Shown: positions 55,283 to 64,000 of the stretch, piece after piece
How the letters are laid out: the number at the start of each line of letters is the position of its first letter
Numbering within the stretch: the stretch's first letter is position 1
Assembly: GCA_944739405.2 (NCBI GenBank)
Contig: OX123183.2
Location: 123,388,331-123,452,330 of the forward strand
DNA from: Euclidia mi
Taxonomy: Eukaryota > Arthropoda > Insecta > Lepidoptera > Erebidae
Reading direction: 5' to 3'
Length of the DNA: 64,000 bases
Notes under the pieces: model-generated
The model's input: only the letters and a program-made list of their open reading frames with translations
Told to the model about the DNA's origin: nothing
Database searches by the model: none
Position numbers and translations under genes: made by a program

Positions 55283-57315
55283 TATTGCATAATTTGTTAA
55301 GGGGTTTTTATAAGCATAATATTAATAATTATCCATTTTGATAAAAATTGACTTTCGGTATCATTTGACTAGGTACAGTTTTAGTATTAACAAAAATTTT
55401 AAGGGTTCACAGCAGTCTACTTGTCATTTGCACGACGACAGGTTTATCATGGCTACGATTATTTAATCATGATAATGACTCACACGATTAGAATCATGGT
55501 AATTTATCGTTTTAAGATTGGCATACTAGTCCTTCCTATTAGTCCGGCAATCTGACGCCACTGCAAAAAAGTAGTCAATGACTACTCAGTACTCAGTACA
55601 GTTAATCGTATCGATCTACATGTGAAGTCTTGCATTTAATTACACAAGTTTAAACTTAGTTGTTAGCAGCAGATGGTTTAATTTGAACTTTTATAAACAC
55701 GAAAGTTTGTGATGATCGATGAAAACACTTTTCTTGAGATATATAATTATATTCAAGTAAACTATATTGTAAAAACTCTTTTGTACAAACCAAAAAAAAA
55801 ATATGGTTTCCGAATGTCCTTCCTTGTCATTGTCAGATGACGGACTTGTGTCATTAAATAAAAGAGTATGTAATGAAATCATTGGCACATTGTTATTTAA
55901 AGAATGAAATAATATTATGGAAGGTTTTCGTGATACATTATTTTATTTTGGTTAAAACTGCGTGAATACTGCAACATAACGTGTTCAACGGGAAGTTTAT
56001 AATAATATAATATAAGTTTACAAGTTTCATTGTTGTTGGAACACCTTAAATGTATGATGTCTAAAGAAGATTTCGGTTATTTGTATAGCTAAGAAGCATG
56101 AAGTTTTATACAGAAGCTAATAAAGTGAACCAGTGTTATGTACCTGACATTCAAAGCCTATTTTTATAAGAATATTTGGTTGAAAATAAAATAATAGTTA
56201 TTGTTGTATTGGTGTTTTTCATTGATTACTAGAGCTTATTAAGATTAATAGACAGGTATCTTATCACATGTCTTCTGACTAAAGCGTTCATTTTTATTGA
56301 TATTCAGTCATATCCGAGAGGGCTAGGTAAGACGCTGATAAAAGACTCACAAATTACGGCAGATACTCGTCCGTCACCTAAATTTTATTATTATACTCGT
56401 CCGCATATTATGGTACCTACTTCCAAATAAGAGGGTTTTAAAACAATCTTACAAACCCAATTTTACCCCCTTGAAGATACAATATGAAAATCCTTCCTAA
56501 GTGTTATAAAATGAATCCGCGGTCCAAATTGTATGTTTCTATCTTCAGCACTGTGATTATATTATTATGTCAGTCAGGATAAGTTATTTTATACTTGTAG
56601 AGTACGCAGGAGTTTTAAAAGAGTCTCTAAAGAACATCCTATGTTCATATTAGAAAATTGATATGATGTCGATGTCGATTGGTACTTTGTTTTTCGTATA
56701 TAGATAATTTTCATATATATTTTTACATGCTCGCAACCAAAATATGGTGTTATTTACTACATATTTAAAGTGGCGAAATTTGTGTGTTTACTTCTTTATT
56801 GTGTCAATAATCATAGCCTACATTCAAAAGGAACACATAAAATATGAAACTACATACATATTCCTCATAAAAAGTTTAAACTTTAAACGTATACTCGTAA
56901 ATACGATACATTATGTTTCGAATGGTTTCGAATCTTTTCTCACCAACAAATTCTAGATGAAAATTGTTTCGACAAAATGACATTAGGTTGACATTTACTT
57001 TACTTTGCTTATGTCAAATCAGAGCTCGTGCTGCCGTTTTTTGCTTATTTGTTAGAAAGCTCGATATATTTGCATGATATTTACCGCAGGATAGTCGTCA
57101 AAAGTAGTTTGTGCCAGAGAGGTTGGACTAGGTTAAGGTTGTAATTTCTTTGGTTTGTGCTGCCAATATTAGTTGCATCTTACTCACGATAGGGGCGCTG
57201 TACAATTGTCATACAAATTTTGACATTTACCTAACGAATACTTTCTCGAGAGTATTTCGTGCTCGGGCCTCAACTTAGCTTAGGTTAATCGATTTTAAAC
57301 TTTCGCGATTTGTAT
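55283..57315. other. Intergenic, AT-rich, no gene recognised
   Basis: Nothing recognisable beyond short random open frames. The last 13 bases (57303-57315) are the TSD of the next element. Confidence 0.5.
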
Positions 57316-57548
57316 CATCATCATCAGCCTTTAACAGTCCACTGCTGGACTAGGCCTCTCCTTTGAAAGGAGGAATCGGCCTACTATACCACGCTGGCCA
57401 AACGGGTTGGTATAGGGTTTGTATCAAGTTTTCCTTCTCTTACAGTGCTGTTCTCTGCATAATATGCTCCCTCTGTCGGCTCTTACGACACCCATGGGAT
57501 GATATGGGGTGGTGACATTCCGTATTCTTAATCCGTCACCACACGGAC
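57316..57548 (-). mobile_element. SINE-like element (CCGTGTGGTGACGG family), copy 3
   Basis: Flanked by the 13 bp direct repeat TCGCGATTTGTAT (57303-57315, 57549-57561). The TGATGATGATG tail is at 57316-57326 on the minus strand. Confidence 0.88.
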
Positions 57549-57632
57549 TCGCGATTTGTATACATCATACAAAATAAATAAGCGGGGCTTAATCGCGTAT
57601 AACTAGCTTATTTAAGGTATATAATAATTTTA

Positions 57633-58730
57633 GTGCTAAAAGCCGATAAGGGAAACGCCACTGTGATAATGAATACTTGTAATTATGACTGTAAGATAAG
57701 GGATCTGTTAAGTGACACATTAGTATATAAGGCTGTATCATATAACCCGACCGCCAGAGTGACAAAACGCATTCGTGCCATTAGCGACCATAAAAACTTA
57801 TTTACGGAAGAGGTGTTTGAACGGTTACATAAACCTCAAATTGTGCAGCCGCCTAAGATGTACGACTTACCCAAAGTACACAAGACCAACGTACCTTTGC
57901 GTCCTATAGTGAGTCAAATAAATTCACCCACATATGGTTTGGCAAAACACATAAGAAAGGTACTACAACCGTTAGTAGGCAAGACACACTCTTTCGTGAA
58001 GGACTCTCGCCACTTAATAGAAATTATCAAGAGCACGAAAAAGGAACCAGACGAGGTGATGATGAGTTTTGATGTTGAGTCACTATTCACCAATGGTCCT
58101 GTTCAAGATTGCCTTGAGGTCGTACAGAGGAAATTAAGGGAAAACGGTCTGTCTGATGAATTCACAGTTCTACTTAAGAATTGCTTGGATGGTAACTACT
58201 TCCTATATCGTGGACATCACTACCTCCAGATCGATGGAGTGCCTATGGGTAGCCCTATCGCACCTGTAATGGCCAACATCTGCATGGAGCACTTCGAAGA
58301 ATCCATAGACATTCAGGCATCAAATGTGAAGCTGTGGAAGAGGTATGTCGACGATATCTTCTGCATTATGAAGGGGAACCAGCAAGACGTGGAACAATTC
58401 GCAGACAAATTGAACTCCATACATCCAAACATCCGATTCACATACGAAATGGAGGTAGATGGATCGTTATCCTTCCTTGACGTTAAAGTGACAGTGAGAG
58501 ATAATGGTACCCTTGGACACAATGTATGTAGGAAACCGACACACACCGACAGGTATCTTAACGCGAACTCGCACCACCATCCGCGGCATTTGGATTCCGT
58601 TGTGTCCTCGCTAGTGAACAGAGCGAATGACCTGTGTGACCCTGAACAGTTAAATAGTGAGCTGTCACATGTTTGGGAGGTACTGAGGCGCAATGGATAC
58701 AAGAAGAAGATACTGGTAGACCTGAAGTAA
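57633..58730 (+). CDS. Penelope-like reverse transcriptase
   Basis: 365 residues, open. LKADKGNATVIM, YDLPKVHK and LRPIVSQINSPTYGLAKHI open the domain. The catalytic blocks are MMSFDVESLFTN, VPMGSPIAPVMANI and RYVDDIFCIMKG, followed by SLSFLDVKV and RKPTHTDRYLN. Both catalytic Asp of YVDD are present. The start is a TTG-phase codon, so the original N-terminus is probably truncated. Confidence 0.92.
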   Translation: MLKADKGNATVIMNTCNYDCKIRDLLSDTLVYKAVSYNPTARVTKRIRAISDHKNLFTEEVFERLHKPQIVQPPKMYDLPKVHKTNVPLRPIVSQINSPTYGLAKHIRKVLQPLVGKTHSFVKDSRHLIEIIKSTKKEPDEVMMSFDVESLFTNGPVQDCLEVVQRKLRENGLSDEFTVLLKNCLDGNYFLYRGHHYLQIDGVPMGSPIAPVMANICMEHFEESIDIQASNVKLWKRYVDDIFCIMKGNQQDVEQFADKLNSIHPNIRFTYEMEVDGSLSFLDVKVTVRDNGTLGHNVCRKPTHTDRYLNANSHHHPRHLDSVVSSLVNRANDLCDPEQLNSELSHVWEVLRRNGYKKKILVDLK

Positions 58731-59290
58731 GCAGAGTGCCGGCGTACATGCCATATCTAAAGGGAGTGACGGACAAGGTTGGAACAGGACTCAAGAAATA
58801 CTGACTACTTACCATCAAGACTGTATACAGTCCGCTCTCTAAGATTGCACACAATTTGCGTATCCCAAAGGTTGTCATTCCTCTCCTAACACCTGGCGTC
58901 TACAAAGTCGATTGCAGCTGTGGTAGTTCATATATCGGGCAGACTAAGCGTACAATCGCTGAAAGAGTAAAGGAACATATCGCAGCTGTAAAAACCGACA
59001 GATTATTAAGTCGGCGATAGCTGAGCATTTGTTGGAGTCTGGACCAAACCACTGGATAGAACTGCATCAACCACAAGTCTTATCCACCGATCGTCACTAT
59101 TACTCCAGGATAGTACGTGAAGCGGTAGAAATCAAGAAAGATAACAATTCCAACCGGGAGGATGGATATAGATTATCGGCTACTTGGAATCCAGTCATCA
59201 GCAAGTGTAGACACCGCCGCAGTGATAAATCTCAACAGTGTGTAGACGTCATTAGTGTAGTGTGTCGGAGTACCGACATTGCGAAATGAA
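58731..59290 (+). pseudogene. Penelope GIY-YIG endonuclease, broken
   Basis: After the RT stop, the frame carries GVYKVDCSCGSSYIGQTKRT and IAERVKEHIAAV, the GIY-YIG core (here GVY...YIG) with its Arg. Stop codons occur before it near 58800 and after it near 59018. The region from 59029 continues the C-terminus in another frame (AEHLLESG and PQVLSTDRHYYSRIVREAVE). Confidence 0.85.
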
Positions 59291-59518
59291 ATAAAGTATA
59301 GGTAGGTGCCGAAACCCGCACTTCCACAAGACGGCGCTGAGCTCTCATCAGTCTCTCCGCGACCACGCTCAGTGCAAGACGAGCGAAACGTCAGAATCAA
59401 ATAGGTATTTATACCTTAAATAAGTTAGTTGTACGCGGTTAAGATCCGCTAATTTATTTAGGTTAGGTTAGTATACAGATACGTTAAAGGAAAATATCGT
59501 GAGTTTTCTATAATGTTC

Positions 59519-59665
59519 TCGGTAGACATGTGAAATCTACCAACCCGCACTTGGCCAGCCTGGCAGATTATGGGCTTACCCTTCTCATAGTGAGAAGAGA
59601 CCCGTGCGCAGCAGTGGGACAGTTCATATACTTACAGGGCCGATAATGATGACAGATACGTTTAT
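59519..59665 (+). mobile_element. LINE 3' end repeat
   Basis: GGTAGACATGTGAAATCTAC, CAACCCGCACTTGGCC and GAAGAGACCCGTGCGCAGC followed by a short GATAATGATGA tail: a common non-coding 3' end of moth LINEs. Confidence 0.65.
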
Positions 59666-59946
59666 ATTTTTTATTCCTGTTTCATGCTTATACGTACTTA
59701 TATAGAAAAAATAGTTTCCTTTATTTAGGTAGTTATTACTTTCATTACAGTATAGGCTATTTAGAATTTCAGTCTTATTTGGCCTCCTATATGCTTGCAC
59801 TTTTATCTCGGCTGTAGATGCTGGTAGGTATCCCATTAATACATTACTGCATGGATAATGCTGTAAATAGTATTATTTCTATCTTTCGCATTTTGTCCAT
59901 AATTTATGCTACTGTTACTGACTGACACTGTCTCTCTCTCCTCCAG

Positions 59947-59978
59947 TGTATCTCAACTACGAGAGCGAGGAGACGTAG
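59947..59978 (+). other. Candidate short terminal coding exon (YLNYESEET-stop)
   Basis: A strong acceptor (CTGTCTCTCTCTCCTCCAG) is followed by a frame reading YLNYESEET and TAG at 59976-59978. An AATAAA lies downstream near 60189. It could be the last exon of a plus-strand gene, or a chance acceptor. No partner exon was found. Confidence 0.3.
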
Positions 59979-60894
59979 AACGACGCCAGCGCCGCTAACG
60001 GCGCCAACTACGAACTAAACTGGAGACAGTCCTTACTTCGAATCGGCACACGAAATCCTTAAGAACTGCGCTTCTATCTAAAATAGTATTCATTGCTAAG
60101 AGAATACTTAAATGATTTTGACATTGCATACTTTGAGTGCGATAACTGACTCCCACGCGGGCGAACCCGCGGCTAAACTCTAGTTATAATTAATAAATAG
60201 CTGTAGATGGTTTTGAGACTTTGTCTTACAGCGAATCTTGAAAAGATTTTCATTTTCGTGTTTTATTCGAGTTAAGCTCAATTTATTTTTATGGGTGTGT
60301 ATAAATCATGCTTCGATTTAAAGATTAGCCAGATTCTATTATGGAAATCCGATTGTGGAACAGATGGTCTTATTGTTCGCTTTAAGTGAAAATTGTGACC
60401 GTTGTTTATTGTACAATACTTTCCAATCTGAAATGTCGCTATTTACAAAGCTTCAGTTAAACGAACTTTATACTGATATATATACGATTTACGGAAATTC
60501 TTTTAATTATGAACTTCTGGTTTGACTTTACGTGGTTTTCCTGGGTCTCCCTTGTTTGACCGAAAGGAATTTGACAAATTTTCACTTCCAAAAAAATTTT
60601 TCACGTAATTTCATTTGCCAAATTAGTACTTAGCAAAAAATCTATTCACAAAAAATTGTAACGCAAACCTAATGTTTGGGAAATGAACGCTTAAACTATA
60701 ACTTGTTTACCAACTAGTACTTTTAATTTTTTTTATTTAGTCAAATATTTCTGTTGGAATAACAGTTTTCACGCAAAATCAATAATTAACCTAATCTAAA
60801 TAGTTCAGTTCCGGGTAACCTACTAAAAACAAACTCTTTTTTATGTTAATGCAATTCGTTTCTGTCACAATTCTAACCTAACCTAACTTACCAC

Positions 60895-61080
60895 TTTTTT
60901 AGGGTTCCGTAGTCCACAAGGAACCCTTATAGTTTCGTCATGTCCGTCCGTCTGTCCGTCCGCAGCCTAGCTCAAAGACGACTGGTGCTAGAAAGCTGAT
61001 ATTTGACAGGAATATAGACACAAGATATTGCAACAAAACTGTAGAATAAAATTTAGGAAAATATTTTTTTTAAGGGTATC
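60895..61080 (+). repeat. Common moth interspersed repeat (AGGGTTCCGTA family)
   Basis: AGGGTTCCGTAGTCC, AAGGAACCCTTATAG and TCCGTCCGTCTGTCCGTCC followed by GCTGATATTTGACAGG. Widespread in Lepidoptera; class not assignable here. Confidence 0.6.
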
Positions 61081-62489
61081 TCCCCTACATGTATAGTGAT
61101 GTTGAACTTTTTTTTGGTTGAGTACCCCATCATGTGGGGTATCATAGGATAGGTTTTAAAAAAATATTATTAGTTTGCTCAAATCATTTTTCGATCAAGT
61201 GATTGGTTTCTCAAATATCACGCTTTGAAGTGAAAAATTGTTAGACTCAAGTGTCAACCCCCCCTCTGCCGGCTAAACTATTATCTTAAAGATATACGTA
61301 CTTTGGTATGTAATGTACTACGGTACTACGTATGTATAGTAGTAGTATATATACCTAGTATTTTTCTAAACAATACTTACTTAATAGTGTTATTAAAATT
61401 ATTTTTTCCGCAAAATAAACAGTCGGATTTGTTGTACATTAATACCCTTTGCAGCAAGTCATTATGGGCAACTACGGAACATTGCGCGTGGCCCGACACG
61501 CACTTGGCCGGTTTTTAATAATTAACCTACTCCAACTACTTTCATAAATAAACTAATATCACCAAATGTTTATTGTCTTAAGATTGTTTGCTTTGATAAA
61601 TCATTTGATTAAAGACCAAATGCCATAGGTAATGATATTATACTTGGTAATATTTTGCCAAGTAAAAATTTGACCAAATAAAAATGTGCGTGCTAAAATC
61701 ATTCGAAATATTGCAATGGTATAAAAAAAGGTTGCTAAAATTTGTTTGGGTAATGAAGTTTTGTCAAAATCTTTTCGGCAAAACGGAAGGATCCCGATTT
61801 TCCTTTGTACTTACGACAGAATTTTGTGAGAAGAGCATGATTAGTTGCTCTTTGTGTAATTTATCTGTTGCTACATTCTGCCCGCATCACCGCTGGCGTG
61901 TGTGACGGTTATCGCGAAAAAAATCGCGTATGTGCTTTTGTAATGTATAAGTCATGTTACCGTCATGTGCCGTGTACTTTTTGCGTGAAAAAGTAACAAA
62001 CATCCATTCATGTACAGTCGAACAACTTCCCGCTTGACCACCATAAGGGCGAGAATCGCTCAGCAAGACATCGTCGCTTCCAGTGATGCTTTACACGCAC
62101 ATTGACACTCGTATACAAAACCAGTTTCTAGTGTGGCTCGACTATATGAGCGAGCCAAGGATTTTTTTTTAAATAGTCCAGCGCCGACTTGTTTGATTGT
62201 AAGTACCTATAAACATAATGCTTCAGACGAAAATAAATTGCAAATGTATTTAAAAATACTTATGTGGGCTATGGCTGTATAATGATGATGATGTATTTAA
62301 TATACCTATACATTTTATAAAATGATGTGCCGCATCCTGCTTGTCTGTATGAAAGCGAAAAACTCAGAAACTACGGTACGGATTGTTTTACAGATTTCAC
62401 CAATAGATAGCGTGATTGCTGAGGATAGTTTAAGAGTGGTAAACATATTTTTGTATATATTATATATATTTATATTTTTTTAAAGACCA
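61081..62489. other. Intergenic, AT-rich, no gene recognised
   Basis: No convincing gene. A small repeat-like piece near 62325-62450 (GCGAAAAACTCAGAAACTAC, AGATAGCGTGATTGCTGAGG) resembles an internal part of a short moth DNA element. Confidence 0.5.
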
Positions 62490-62690
62490 CTCTCGCATTA
62501 GGGCTAAATCCTGTGTCGCGGGGGACTTTACAAACATACAGCTAACGGACACAATTAACGCCAGACTCGAAACAACAATTTGTAAATTACACAAAGTGTT
62601 GTCTCGTGCGGGAATCGAACCCACAACACTCGGCGCACTGTCAAGCGGCGAGGCGGCCGCTTAAACCACTACGCCAACCGTGCAGTCACA
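62490..62690 (-). mobile_element. tRNA-headed SINE (third family)
   Basis: The minus strand has GGTTGGCGTAGTGGTTTAAG (A-box region) and GTGGGTTCGATTCCCGC (B box). The GAGACAACACTTTGTG body and the CCTAATGCGAGAGTGG 3' part follow. Same family as 34760-34975. Confidence 0.85.
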
Positions 62691-62722
62691 TGAGCATAGA
62701 GTAATTCATGTGGGCGACGCCG

Positions 62723-63440
62723 CACGGTGGGCTGAAAAATCAAAATGTGGTCTTAGGGGCTAAGAGACTTGTTTTTGGATTCTACTAATGAAAACAATAT
62801 TTTTTTATTCTTTGACTTTTTTTGATAAAGTACATACTTACCGAGATAAAATTGTTTGAAGTTAGTATGAAACTAGTGGAAAATAAAAAAAACTACCACT
62901 GTTATATATCCACACCACCTATTACAGGTCACGATATATTATGCTTTCTCGGAATTTTGACAAAATCAGGTAAACTTATAAATTTTTAAAGTTTCAGATA
63001 TATGACTTATCATGATTTTTTCAAGTGTAGCAAGTGGATAAGGCCTACTGGGGATACCACATAAAAAAAACGCGCCTAATATTTAACCTCTCTGGGTGGG
63101 GTCGAATAAAAGATAAAAAATATTATTACCGCCAAAACGCAAAAAAACGCAGTTCGCGATATAGTGCATAAACAGCCAAAAATATCTTCTATCATAAACT
63201 TTCATTGTTTTCTTAAGATAGTTTAAGAATTACGAACAATTCTCATTTTATTGTTTTCTTCCATACAAAAAATTCTTTAAAATTAAATAACTCAAAAAAC
63301 ACGCGTTTAATAAAAAAAATTATTAACAATTTTGAGTTGTATTTGATCATAGAATCTAAAAATGGAATTAGTTTATTTAATCCCACTTTAGTTTTTTCGA
63401 AATCCCTAAGTCCACTAGCGAACTTTTTCAGCCCACCGTG
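62723..63440. mobile_element. Transib-type non-autonomous DNA transposon
   Basis: Both ends begin CACGGTGGGCTGAAAAA and stay similar for about 40 bases. The 5 bp GC-rich direct repeat CGCCG flanks the element (62718-62722, 63441-63445). A CACxxTG terminus, an A-rich stretch shortly after it and a 5 bp GC-rich TSD are the Transib signature. No transposase frame is visible in the 718 bp, so it is a MITE-like derivative. Confidence 0.75.
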
Positions 63441-63913
63441 CGCCGCCGGCAAAGTTTAGTAAAACTATATTCTACAGTTGTCTTGTTACGTTAGTATTAT
63501 GTATAGTGCAGGCCATGCCAATTTTGGAATTTGGAATCAGTTGACCGTGTATGCATTGTCCTGGGTTATCCCATTATTTGTAACCATCCCTTAAGGTTTA
63601 CTTACCTTTGTGTGACGTATTGTGATGGCAACGTAACGAAGACAAAGCCATTAGAGTATTAAGTCCCCCGAGCTTTCTGAAGCCTCAGTAACGATCTCTC
63701 GCACGTAAAGGAGCACTATTTGCGTAGGAATGACATAATGATTAAAAGGTAGATGTTTTAAATATTTCATCGTAACAATGAAATCAATTATTTTTTGGAC
63801 TCGACCAGAGTGCAAATAATGCTTACATCACTATAGGTGATAATCTAGATGATTAACTTCATGGTGTCTCCACAAATAGCAAAATGCTAACTTAAAAGAA
63901 ACGTACAATATTT

Positions 63914-64000
63914 TTATAGACTCACGCCTGTATCCCCGAAGGGTGTAATATTACACCCACATTTCGCCATGAATTCTTTGGTCCCACGTAATAGGGGGCG
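63914..64000 (-). mobile_element. SINE family A, cut by window end
   Basis: Begins with the 3' tail (ACGCCTGTATCCCCGAAGGG read on plus) and continues through GTCCCACGTAATAGGGGGCG to the window edge. Confidence 0.8.

Larger units (their letters stand above)
57588..59443 (+). mobile_element. Penelope-like element with inverted terminal copies
   Basis: Contains a Penelope-type RT followed by a GIY-YIG endonuclease. Sequences of 34 bases at 57588-57621 and 59410-59443 are inverted copies with three mismatches, consistent with the inverted terminal arrangement known for Penelope elements. The 3' region has the AAGACGAGCGAAACGTCAGA block common in insect copies. The RT is almost full but starts without an upstream N-terminal region, and the endonuclease is broken. 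Confidence 0.88.

Noticed and set aside
59320..59410. Hammerhead ribozyme near the Penelope 3' end (GAGCGAAACGTC)
   Set aside because: The GAAA and GTC blocks are present, but I could not place a proper CUGANGA core and stem III loop. A covariance search would decide.
1..64000. CRISPR arrays, operons, Shine-Dalgarno sites
   Set aside because: The window is eukaryotic; no regularly spaced repeats with unique spacers were seen.

Overview
This is insect DNA, almost certainly from a moth (Lepidoptera, probably a noctuid). The evidence is an interrupted host gene whose exons read as the insect GABA-B receptor subunit 2, very AT-rich introns, and many short tRNA-headed SINEs, Helitron-like tails and BEL/Pao, Penelope and Tc1/mariner-type elements of the kinds seen in moth genomes. 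No bacterial, organellar or CRISPR features are present. Family names rest on recognising motifs by eye; no database was searched.

Layout. 1-3173: minus-strand non-LTR retrotransposon (PHD-finger ORF1, endonuclease/RT ORF2) running off the left edge, its ORF1 split by a 218 bp SINE-like insertion with a 9 bp target-site duplication (TSD). 3600-5600: possible solo LTR, SINE piece, RTE-like LINE tail. 6001-13510: complete minus-strand BEL/Pao element with 601 bp LTRs, TSD CTAAT, one continuous gag-pol frame and five in-frame stops. 13800-14530: SINEs. 14556-21170: TA-flanked pogo-like DNA transposon into which a second, internally deleted BEL/Pao element (15222-20493) has inserted; its two 707 bp LTRs look identical and its reverse-transcriptase core is replaced by a 10 bp-unit minisatellite. 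21-29 kb: SINEs, a foldback MITE inside a SINE, and one LINE nested in another. 29801-32206: full-length Tc1/mariner-type element with a DD82E (Sailor-like) transposase.

32566-48991 (+): eleven exons of GABA-B-R2, from the second half of the ligand-binding fold through the seven-helix domain, coiled coil and C-terminal tail to the stop codon. Splice sites and phases agree throughout, but four lesions break the reading frame. Upstream exons were not found in the window. Introns hold Helitron-like ends, a perfect 81 bp hairpin, a possible piggyBac-like element, a hAT derivative (42121-43347, 8 bp TSD) and a TTAA-flanked piggyBac-like element (44921-47217) with a small intron-containing gene.

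50-64 kb: no clear host gene. It contains a MITE, SINEs, a fragment of the deleted BEL element, a Penelope-like element with inverted terminal copies (57588-59443), a possible short terminal exon near 59.95 kb, and a 718 bp element with Transib-type ends and a CGCCG TSD (62723-63440). The window is essentially one neurotransmitter-receptor gene inside a dense, nested transposon landscape.
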